Below are positions 26,900-34,662 of a stretch of 64,000 bases of DNA, piece after piece (positions within the stretch are counted from its first letter, which is position 1; every line of letters begins with the position of its first letter). The position numbers and the translations under genes were made by a program. Under the pieces are notes generated by a model. That model worked only from the letters and a program-made list of their open reading frames with translations, did not search any database and was not told where the DNA came from. Origin of the DNA: G963668605 sp963793625 (GTDB lineage: Bacteria > Acidobacteriota > Terriglobia > Bryobacterales > Bryobacteraceae); contig CAWCAT010000015.1 of the NCBI GenBank assembly GCA_963793625.1, positions 62,001-126,000 of the forward strand, in the 5' to 3' direction.

Positions 26900-27131
26900 A
26901 CAGAAACGCAAACCGGCGTTGTCTAAGCCGTGAACGGTGGTGTTGCCGGACAAGCATATACGTGCAAGAAGAGTCGTGTGTCCGGCATTTGTCTATTGCT
27001 CCTTCAGGAAACCACGCGGGCCCCGGTTCGGCTGATCAGCGTAGGCCTGCTGCGCCACGTGCCCTGGATGCCGCCGGCGCGCCAAAGTTGCACGAATTTA
27101 AGAAGTTGCAAATCCACAATTTCTTAGATCA
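26900..27131. other. Intergenic sequence between gene fragments
   Basis: No gene is supported. The sequence separates two gene fragments and shows no clear promoter or repeat. Confidence 0.4.
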
Positions 27132-27296
27132 ATGGAGTCAGGAGCAGCATCACAAGCCCTGCTGGAAGCGCAGAAAGACACCGAAAAGTACCGGGACCTG
27201 GTCGTGCGGATTGCCGGCTTCTGCGCGTACTTCGTGGACCTGACGCCCTCGCAGCAGGCCGAGATCATCGCGCGGACTGAAGAGGGTATCGACTGA
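27132..27296 (+). pseudogene. C-terminal glycyl-radical domain fragment of a pyruvate-formate-lyase-like enzyme
   Basis: Fifty-four residues from ATG 27132: EAQKDTEKYRDLVVRIAGF followed by CAYFVDLTPSQQAEIIARTE. The segment VVRIAGF-x-AYF matches the glycyl-radical loop, the glycine in RIAGF being the radical site, and the ending is typical of PFL/diol-dehydratase-type enzymes. About 700 residues with the catalytic cysteine are absent. Either an anaerobic enzyme has been lost here, or the fragment is a free radical domain like the GrcA spare part, although the missing ribosome-binding site argues for a remnant. Confidence 0.6.
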
Positions 27297-27516
27297 CCTG
27301 TGAGTGCCGCCAAGATCTGGACTTTGACCAGTGGAACCGGTGGCTGAGCCCCTACGCCGGCGCCGCCATATCAGCGTGAAAAGGGATCTTCGCCGTCCGC
27401 AGGGCCGCACTGGCACCGGCCTGCAATCCTGGTGGGATCCGGAAGGTCTCCCTTCAGTTCGGCGGTGGTTATGAAGATGTACAACACTCGTGGAAAATGC
27501 TCGAAAGGAGGATTTA
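27297..27516. other. Upstream region of the DUF3300 gene
   Basis: No gene is recognised. It ends in the strong ribosome-binding site AAAGGAGG at 27505-27512. Confidence 0.4.
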
Positions 27517-28730
27517 ATGAGAGCCCGATTACGGGCTTACGGTGGCCGTCCTGATCTGCTCGTGTGAGCTTTTCGTCGGCATCCTGCCGGCTCAAGAAGA
27601 AGGCGGCTGCCCCGCAAGGGATCGACGCCCTGACGGCGCCGATTGCACTCTACCCGGACGCCCTGATCGCACAGGTCCTGGACGCTTCGACGAACCCCGC
27701 CGAAGTGCAGGACTTCAGCAACTGGCTCAAACAGAACGCGAGTCTGAAAGGCAGTGAACTGCAGGAGGCCGCGTCGAAGGCGAACTTCGACGCCGCGTTT
27801 ATCGCACTGTCGTTATTCCCGGACGTGATCCAGATGATGGCCCAGAAGCTGGACTGGACCAAACAACTGGGAGAGGCGTTCAAGGCCGACGCGCAAGGAG
27901 TCTCCAAATCCATCCAACGCTTGCGGCAGCAGGCGCAAGCCATGGGAAACCTGAAGACGAACGAGCAACAGCAGGTCGTCACCCAGAAGTCTTCGAGCGG
28001 CGATCAGGTGATCGTGATCCAGCCGGCGAACCCGCAAGTAGTGTATGTTCCTCAATACAATCCACAGGTGGTGTACGTGCAGCCGGCCCCCCCGCCGCCA
28101 CCGCCTTCGTCCCATGCCGCCGGCGCGGCGCTGATTGGTTTCACCGCCGGGGTCATCGTTGGGGCAGCCGTGAACAACAACAATTACTATAACGGGCCTT
28201 ACGCATGGCATCGCCCGCCGGGGGCGGGTCCGTATGCCTACAACGCCGCGGCACTGCAGAACCAACGATATAACAACGCAGCGTCCTTGCAGCAACAGCG
28301 ATACAACAACGCCAGCAACCTGCAAAATCAGCGGCAAGACAATTACCAGCAGAATTCCGCTCAGCGCCAGTCGGCGGCACAGTCGAATCAGGCTCAGCGG
28401 CAGAGCGCTGCCTCGGGCGCGCAATCGCAGGCAGCCGCGAATCAGGCTCAGCGGCAGAGCGCTGCCTCGGGCGCGCAATCGCAGGCAGCCGCGAATCAGG
28501 CGCAGCGGCAGAGCGCTGCCTCGGCCGCGCAACCGCAGGCAAACGCGAATCGGGCGCAACGGCAGTCGGCGGCGACTTCCAGTAGCGCCAGCGGACAGTC
28601 GGCGTCGCAGCGGAGTGGAACGAAATCCGGCGGTTTCTCGGGATACGAGAGCGGCTCTGCTGCCCGGGCCGAAAGTAAAAGGGGCAATCGTAGTGCGGAC
28701 CAAAGCGGAGGGGGCGCGCGACGCCGGTAA
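27517..28730 (+). CDS. DUF3300 exported protein, with two apparent frameshifts near the start
   Basis: A perfect AAAGGAGG lies before ATG 27517, but the signal peptide (LTVAVLICSCELFVGILPAQEE) is in a second frame and the mature domain (AAPQGIDALTAPIALYPDAL) in a third, implying indels near 27535 and 27597. From 27600 on the frame is clean. The DUF3300 domain is complete: LIAQVLDASTNPAEVQDFS, then LSLFPDVIQMMAQKLDWT and NPQVVYVPQYNPQVVYV. A proline run, a glycine/alanine hydrophobic patch and a Q/A/S-rich repeat tail follow. The function of DUF3300 is unknown. The DUF2950 gene follows 18 bases later. Confidence 0.75.
28386..28565 (+). repeat. 54-bp in-frame tandem repeats in the DUF3300 tail
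   Basis: Three consecutive 54-base units begin at 28386, 28440 and 28494, with a partial fourth from 28548. They encode NQAQRQSAASGAQSQAAA, the third copy being slightly diverged. The array will expand or contract easily and varies the length of a disordered tail. Confidence 0.85.
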
Positions 28731-28748
28731 TCCGGCGGGAGCACTGTT

Positions 28749-29673
28749 ATGCGAGCACAAAATTGCTTCACGCCGGCACTCGTGGTGGCGGCCTTACTCT
28801 TGGGACAGTCGTGTTCCAGAACATCGACCCAGTCCAAATTCGCGACACCGGAAGATGCCGCTAAGGCGCTCATGCAGGCGCTCAAGACGGACAACACGGA
28901 GCAGATTGCAGCGATCTTCGGCCGCGACGCCATGGAAGCCGTGGCATCCGGCGATGCCGTTTCCGACAAGCAGGATCGCGCCGTCGTCGGTCGTTGCGAT
29001 GGAGCAGTCCTGGCGTTGGGCGCCTCTCGGACCCGATCGCCAGGAACTGATCGTGGGCGACGAACAGTGGCCCTTCCCCGTTCCCCTGGCCAAATCGGGC
29101 GATCAGTGGGCGTTCGATTCCGAAGCCGGCAAGCGGGAGGTCCTCGCGCGCCGCATCGGCCGCAACGAGTTGCGTGTGATCGATCTCTGCCAGGCGTACG
29201 TGGACTTGCAGAAGGAATACGCGGCGGACCCACACGACGGGAAGCAGGCCGGCCTCTACGCACAGCGGCTGCGCAGTACTCCCGGCCACCAGGATGGGCT
29301 CTACTGGGAAACAAATCCCGGCGAGAAGCCCAGCCCGCTGGGCGACTTGGCTGCGCACGCGGCGGACGAGGGCTATGCACAGAATCGGACCGAAGGTTCA
29401 CCCTTCTGGGGCTACCGCTATCGGATCCTTACGGCACAAGGCGCGTCCGCGCCAGGCGGTCAGAAAAGCTACGTCGTTAACGGTGACATGCCGGGAGGCT
29501 TTGCGCTCGTGGCGTATCCCGCCACGTACGGATCCAGCGGCGTCATGACCTTCGTCGTGAATCAGGACGGATCTGTGTACCAGAAGGACTTGGGAAGAGA
29601 CACTTCCAGTCTGGCCGCCAAGATTACGGAGTACAACCCTGACGGCTCGTGGGAACCCGTGGAGACGCCCTAG
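28749..29673 (+). CDS. DUF2950 exported protein, one apparent frameshift
   Basis: ATG 28749 opens a lipoprotein-like signal (TPALVVAALLLGQSCSRTS), then FATPEDAAKALMQALKTDN. Near 28990 the frame must shift to continue as EQSWRWAPLGPDRQELIVG, LARRIGRNELRVIDLCQAYV, and the conserved YRILTAQGASAPGGQKSYV and GGFALVAYPATYGSSGVMTF. The last two stretches are hallmarks of DUF2950, a family of unknown function often found next to DUF3300 genes. The pair is probably co-transcribed, envelope located and of related function. Confidence 0.75.
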
Positions 29674-29838
29674 CGACGCATTTCTCACAGCGGCGCGCTT
29701 CTGCCAACCGAACCCCCTGCGAAAACCTTGGGGACTGGGTTTCCGCCCCTTTACGATTGCGGACTCCCGGCGATTCCGCGCCTCGACCCCACCAGCGTCA
29801 ACTGTGCATTCTATCCGTGGCAGCGCCTTCAACGAGCG
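29674..29838. other. Convergent intergenic region
   Basis: Between the DUF2950 stop and the convergent M56 gene stop. No gene, and no strong terminator hairpin was seen. Confidence 0.4.
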
Positions 29839-31619
29839 CTAATTCTCCGAGGGCCGCTCTACTTTCTCGATCACATAAGTGACTACCTGGCCTTTCTTGG
29901 CTTCGAGCTTCAATCCCAGTTGCTCGCGCACGGCGGTGAAGAAAGGTCCGTCCATCCCGCCGGCCTCGAAGCTGCCCGGGCCAGGTCAATTTGCAGTCGA
30001 ACAAAGCGGTCAGGCCGGTTTCATCGAGCACGGGCCGGTCAAGGGAAGCACCGAGAGCCTCGGCTAGTCCGTTTAGGGAATACCCCTCAATCCGCATCCA
30101 CTTTTTGCCATCGTCGCCACCACGAAGAATGATTCCCGCGCCACTGGGGCTGGGCCTCAGCTTGTGACCGCCTTTATCCACGGTCAGACTGTACACCGGC
30201 ACCTCCCTCCGTTCCTGGCGCAACCGTAGTTGAAAGCGCTCCGCCAGCAGGGCGCGAACCGCGCTCCGTCCGCGTTGATCTCTGGTGAACAGCAGGCCCG
30301 GGCCGGGTCTCGCTTTCGCTTTCCCGTTGCTGGTCAGGCTTCGCCGTAATGTCGAAACGGTCGATGTCAATCCAATCGGGCCTTCCCGTCAATTGAGCGC
30401 CATGGATGAAATAAGCGTATGTGATCATCCAGCTTACAGGCCAGTTCCGTACTTCAAAGCTATCCCGGCGGTTGTTGATCGTGTTGCCACTGGCGTCCGG
30501 CGGCGACGGCCGGATGGAAGCGGCCTCAAACCGGAACGCAGCATCCGCTGCCGTTGGCTGTCCAGTCGCTCCCCCTGCCGACTGCGGTAGGGCAACCATG
30601 GTGAGAGGTGACATTGTAAGGACGAGCACTGCGGCGATGGCGCCCGCAGCCAATACCGGGAACCTGCCCGCGCGGCCACGGTGCTGCCGGCTATCGAGCA
30701 CCGCGCGAACGCGCTTCGCCAGGTCGGCGCGGTTCGCCATCGCGAGCAGCGGCGGTTTCGCGGCCTTGGAAAACCGCTCAGCGATGCCCACGAGTTGATC
30801 GGCATAGGCGGTAGCCTCCGAGCGTGTCAACACCGCGTCATCGCAGGCCCGTTCCGCTTCGAGCCCGAGCTGACGCAACGCGATCCAGACCAGCGGGTGG
30901 AACCAATACAGGGCACATACGGCACGCGCGAGACCGTGACTCAACCAGTCGCGGCGCCGCACGTGTTCCAACTCGTGGACAAGCACCCGGCTCAGTTCCG
31001 CTTCGTTCCAAATCCGCGCGTCCACAGGCAGTACGATGGCTGGATGTATGACCCCACATGTCATGGGCCCGGGCAGCGCCTCGTGCAGCAGAACTTCGAC
31101 AGGCGTGCGGATTCCGGCGTCGAGCGCCAGCCCGTCCGCAAGCGACTGACCACTCTGCCACGGCAGACCGGATCGGCGCAGCGAACGTAATTGCCATATA
31201 CCCATCGCCATCGGGAGCAGAAAGAGCGACACGCCGGCGATCCATCCCACGAGTAGCAGAATGGAGGTCGAAAGGACCGATGATCGTGAAATCGAAGGCG
31301 TGACGCCGGCCTTTGTGTCCTCCTGCCCGATCGGCGAAATCGCGCCGGCCGCTGCGTCAAAAGCAGGCGGCACGGCTGGCGTCTCCACCACAATCGGCGC
31401 CGCGATGCGGACTGGCGGAGTGAGGATGGATGCGGCCGGTAACGCCAACAGCGCGCCGAACGTCACAGCCAGCAGGGCATGGCGCACCGACGCTTGGCTT
31501 CTGCGCGCCAGCCGGGCGGCTATGAGGCCCAAAGCCATGATCACGGTCGCCTTGGCCAGAGTCGACACGGCGAGGGAACTACTCAGCACCAGTATTGCGT
31601 TCTTGATTTCAGGCAACAT
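29839..31619 (-). CDS. BlaR1-type M56 metallopeptidase with TIGR03435-like C-terminus, two frameshifts
   Basis: ATG 31619 follows AAGGAAA and overlaps the end of the BlaI gene. Membrane segments lie near residues 18-36, 45-62 and 110-135. The zinc-protease motif HELEH (about residue 217) with ERACDD downstream identifies the M56 family. A fourth hydrophobic segment follows, and then the TIGR03435 region (FRFEAASIRPSPPDASGN, later FDITAKP, then LLAERFQLRLRQERREV, PVYSLTVDKGG and a final VREQLGLKLEAKKG). Joining these needs frameshifts near 30295 and 29975. In beta-lactam-type systems the protease cleaves the BlaI repressor on sensing a ligand. Here TIGR03435 replaces the penicillin-binding sensor, so the ligand is unknown. 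Confidence 0.8.
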
Positions 31620-32010
31620 CACTATTTTTCCTTTCCTTGCGCACACGGTCGATCTCGGCTCTGAGCGCGTCCAGTTCTTCGTTGGTCCACGATGCATCGC
31701 CGACGAGTGAAACCATCATCTGTCGCAACGAACCGCCGAAGAAGGTCTGCAAGTACTGTTGCAACGCGGTCCGCTTGGCGACAGCCGGCGACGTCGTGGC
31801 CGAGTAGATATAGCGGAGGCCGTCCTGGCGGTGTTTCAGGAAGCCTTTCTTTTCGAGCCTCGCGAGCATGACGCGAACCGAAGAGTCCCCAGGGGGATTC
31901 GTCAGGCGCTCGCGGATATTGTCCGCTGACGCGCGGTTGCCAAGCGCAAAGACGGCGTTCATGATTTCCCGTTCGCGGCGTGTAAGCCGCTCAGTAATTG
32001 TCTTGGGCAT
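31609..32010 (-). CDS. BlaI/MecI/CopY-type repressor
   Basis: From ATG 32010 the 133-residue product is the standard size. It has the winged helix LTRREREIMNAVFALGNRAS, then LTNPPGDSSVRVMLARLEKK and GFLKHRQDGLRYIYSAT, and a C-terminal dimerisation segment (LQQYLQTFFGGSLRQMMVSL). An upstream in-frame ATG at 32052 sits inside the operator and is less likely. It overlaps the M56 gene by 11 bases, as expected for coupled translation. It presumably represses its own operon through the two palindromes upstream. Confidence 0.9.
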   Translation of the reverse strand: MPKTITERLTRREREIMNAVFALGNRASADNIRERLTNPPGDSSVRVMLARLEKKGFLKHRQDGLRYIYSATTSPAVAKRTALQQYLQTFFGGSLRQMMVSLVGDASWTNEELDALRAEIDRVRKERKNSDVA

Positions 32011-32034
32011 CGTAATCGCGTCGCACAGGAGTAC

Positions 32035-32080
32035 ATGCGACACTTGTCGCATCTTATACGCGACAGATGTCACATGTCAA
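32035..32080 (-). promoter_or_regulatory. Promoter with two BlaI-type operators
   Basis: Reading the minus strand, TTGACA (32075-32080), a 16-base spacer and TATAAG (32053-32058) form the promoter. GACATCTGTC (32062-32071) is an inverted repeat inside the spacer. ATGCGACA-N2-TGTCGCAT (32035-32052) is a perfect 8-bp-arm palindrome directly downstream of the -10. The shared GACA-N2-TGTC core suggests that one protein binds both sites and blocks RNA polymerase. Confidence 0.75.
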
Positions 32081-32331
32081 GCGCCCCATTCAACACTGCC
32101 CCATTCAACACCGGAGAACGGAGCACGCGGCCGGATACCTGGAAGTCGCGGGGGACGTCGAAAGTCCTTGTTGCAGTTCCAGATACATCCATTCTGAGCG
32201 CCCAGTCTGGATGACGTAGCCGATTCCATTTGGATCCTGTTGCGAACAAAGCCGTCGTCCCGGTTCGAGCGAATGGGGATTTAAGCCGCAAGAGTTCGAA
32301 ACGCGAGGTGGGGAGCCAAACGCGCTCTCGC
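32081..32331. other. Intergenic stretch before the IS256-type element
   Basis: No gene. A 14-base direct repeat GCCCCATTCAACAC occurs at 32083 and 32098, just beyond the repressor promoter. Confidence 0.4.
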
Positions 32332-32359
32332 GAGGATGTCCGAAAGATCGTGGAAAGTT

Positions 32360-32423
32360 GCGACTCTCACCCAGAGCCATGGTAGGCTCTGGGCAATTTG
32401 CCAATTCTGTAAAGGAGAGTCGC
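32360..32423 (+). promoter_or_regulatory. Nested hairpin hiding the transposase ribosome-binding site
   Basis: GCGACTCTC (32360-32368) pairs perfectly with GAGAGTCGC (32415-32423), which contains most of the AAAGGAGAG ribosome-binding site before TTG 32425. Inside it a second perfect hairpin CCCAGAGCC / GGCTCTGGG (32370-32378, 32385-32393) would hold the stems together. Transcripts entering from outside the element would carry the whole fold; transcripts starting inside the left stem would not. Confidence 0.65.
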
Positions 32424-32424
32424 T

Positions 32425-33697
32425 TTGAAGAAAACATATCAGATTAGTCACCGGCGTGCGGCGGAAAAATTCCGGAAGTTCGCCTTAGCCAGTCCCACTC
32501 CGATCCAATTGACGTTTCCTCTGCCTGAGATCGCCGAACTGGCGCAGACCAGTGTCGGCGATTTGCTGCGCGCTGTAGGTCGGGCGTTCATTGAAAGCGT
32601 TATGGAAGCCGAGGTGGAACAACTGGCTGGGAAGCGATCGCAGCCCAACCCTCAGCGGACGACGTACCGCTGGGGAACCGAAGAAGGCTTTTGTCTCATT
32701 GATGGTCAGCGCGTACCCATTCAAAGGCCACGCCTGAGGAGCCGGACGCAGAGAGAAGTTCCGCTCGGAAGTTACGAGATGTTTCAGCGCTCGTCACTGC
32801 TGGGAGATACGGTCTGGCAGAAGATCATGCTCGGGTTGACGATGCGCAGTTACAAGGAGGTTGTGCAGCAGTTTGCAGACGCCTACGGGCTGGAGAAGAG
32901 CACCACTTGCGAGCACTTCGTTCAAGCCTGGCGGGCACTTCGATTGCTGTGATGGTGATTGATGGGACCATCTTCAAGGGGCAAAACTTGTGGTGCTGTC
33001 GGCATGACCGTCCGGACGCAAGCTGGTATTGGGTTTGCGGCAGGGTGCCACAGAAAATGCCAGCGTGGTGGGGGCTTTATTAGGAGAGTTGAATGAACGC
33101 GGTCTGGACTTCACGGCGCCGCGTCTGTACATCGTCGATGGCAGCAAAGCCATTCGTGCAGCGATCCGCAACTATGCCGGCGATGCGGCATTCGTCCAGC
33201 GCTGCCAGGTGCACAAGATTCGCAACGTGGTCGAGCATGTGGCCGAAGCCGACCGTCACGCGCTCAAGTACCGGATGCGTGTCGCTTACGGGGCGGTCGA
33301 GGCTGCCGACGCGCGGCGCTTGCTTTATCAATTACATGACGAGTTACTACAGAGTAATCCGAGTGCGGCCGCCAGCTTGGCCGAAGGATTGGAGGAGTGC
33401 CTTACGGTTTCGGAACTTCGCCTGACACCCAAATTACGTCAAGCTCTTTCCAGCACAAACTGCATCGAGAGCGGCTTCTCCATAGTCGAGCACATCTGTC
33501 AACAAGTGAAGCGCTGGCAGGGCAGCGACCATCGTCTTCGGTGGGTCGGCTCGGCTTTGCTCTTTGCTGAGTCTCGCTGGAACCGGATTTACGGTTACCG
33601 GCATATGCCCGTGTTGCTCAACGCGCTCAACGCGGCGTTCCGTCAGCGTTGCGCGCACAACCAAGCCGAACTCAAAACTCAGATGGGTGCGGCGTAA
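32425..33697 (+). pseudogene. IS256/Mutator-type transposase, frameshifted
   Basis: The first part (to 32952) contains SVGDLLRAVGRAFIESVMEA, RPRLRSRTQREVPLGSYEMF and the SYKEVVQQFADAYGL region. A base is missing after RALRLL; the conserved VMVIDGTIFKGQNLV follows in another frame, and a second shift near 32995 leads into GLRQGATENASVVGALLGEL. The DDE core is otherwise present: IDGT, VDGSKAI, CQVHKIRNVVEH and SSTNCIESGFSIVEH with the catalytic glutamate. The TTG start and ribosome-binding site lie in a sequestering hairpin. Confidence 0.85.
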
Positions 33698-33984
33698 ACT
33701 ATTAATGACGGGTCGTAACTTTCAACGGAAATCCGGACACCCTCGGGGGCATTGACAAGCCAGCAAGATTTATATTTCACTTCTTTTCAAATATTTGAAA
33801 TTTCTTGAGGCCGGATTTTGATTTTGCGTGGAATAGAGTTGTGGGCGAGCGAGGGAATCCGGTCCCACATAATATCCTCCAAAGCAGTCCTCAACTCCTT
33901 CCCGACATCCCTCCCGCTCCCACAGTGGAGCGTACTTCAGCACCGGATTCCCTAAAGCGCTCAGTCTGGGATATAGTAGCGGGA

Positions 33985-34602
33985 ATGAAACTCCGAAATA
34001 CTCTTTTGGTAGCAGGCCTGTGCTTTGGGCTGACGGCTGCATTTGGTGCTGACGCGAAGCTTGCGAAGCCGCAGGGCAAAGGCTGGGTCAAAATCTTCAA
34101 TGGCAAAGATCTGACGGGCTGGAAAGCTCTCGAGAATGAAGGCGTCTGGTCCGTTAAAGATAAAGCCATCGTCGGCGACGGCGAACGCAGCCACCTGTTC
34201 TATACGAAGAAGCAGTGCAAGAACTGCGAGTTCTTTGCGGAAGTGAAGTTGAATCACTCCGGGAACTCCGGAATGTACTTCCGCGCCAAGATGGAAAAGG
34301 GTTGGCCCAAGGGCTATGAAACGCAGGTCGAAAATACGTCGCCCGACCCGCGCAAAACCGGTTCGCTCTACGGGTTCTCTGACATCAAAGAGCAGTTGGT
34401 TCAGGACGACACGTGGTGGACGCAGCACATCATTGCCGATGGAAACCACATCATCGTCAAGATCAACGGCAAGACCGTAACGGATTTCGTTGATACCAAG
34501 AATACCTATACGGAAGGCTATCTGGCGCTACAGCAGCATAACAAAGGCAGCGTTGTACAATACCGTAATTTGATGATGCGGGAGATTCCAGCGAAGAAGT
34601 AG
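33985..34602 (+). CDS. Exported DUF1080 (3-keto-disaccharide hydrolase-like) protein
   Basis: ATG 33985 is chosen because a signal peptide (LRNTLLVAGLCFGLTAAFGA) begins there; the frame is open further upstream. The single domain has the DUF1080 hallmarks WVKIFNGKDLTGWKALENEG, then SHLFYTKKQCKNCEF, NSGMYFRAKMEKGWPKGYE and GYLALQQHNKGSVVQYRNL, a concanavalin-like jelly roll. Family members bind or cleave carbohydrates, including 3-keto-disaccharides, outside the cytoplasm. It is monocistronic, ending in a strong hairpin shared with the convergent receptor gene. Confidence 0.85.
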   Translation: MKLRNTLLVAGLCFGLTAAFGADAKLAKPQGKGWVKIFNGKDLTGWKALENEGVWSVKDKAIVGDGERSHLFYTKKQCKNCEFFAEVKLNHSGNSGMYFRAKMEKGWPKGYETQVENTSPDPRKTGSLYGFSDIKEQLVQDDTWWTQHIIADGNHIIVKINGKTVTDFVDTKNTYTEGYLALQQHNKGSVVQYRNLMMREIPAKK

Positions 34603-34612
34603 TTAAGAGGTT

Positions 34613-34652
34613 TTACCGCGTGCGGCGCGAATGATAGCGCCGCACGCGGTAA
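34613..34652. terminator. Strong bidirectional hairpin between convergent genes
   Basis: Perfect 16-bp arms TTACCGCGTGCGGCGC / GCGCCGCACGCGGTAA with an 8-base loop lie between the stop codons of the DUF1080 gene and the receptor gene. No long T tract is present. Confidence 0.75.
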
Positions 34653-34662
34653 CAGGCGGGAC

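Larger units (their letters stand above)
32332..33744 (+). mobile_element. IS256-type element with imperfect 33-bp terminal inverted repeats
   Basis: The left end (32332-32364, starting GAGGATGTCCG and ending GAAAGTTGCGAC) matches the reverse complement of the right end (33712-33744, GAGGGTGTCCG and GAAAGTTACGAC) over most positions. The enclosed 1413 bp is normal for the IS256 family and carries a Mutator-type transposase. The transposase is frameshifted, so the copy is probably dead. I see no clear target duplication at the flanks. Confidence 0.85.

Noticed and set aside
28386..28565. CRISPR-like spaced repeats
   Set aside because: The units are contiguous, 54 bp and in frame within a protein tail; there are no spacers or cas genes.
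32083..32111. Direct repeat GCCCCATTCAACAC as BlaI sites or a target duplication
   Set aside because: It lacks the GACA/TGTC core and lies 220 bp from the IS256-type terminus, so it fits neither role.
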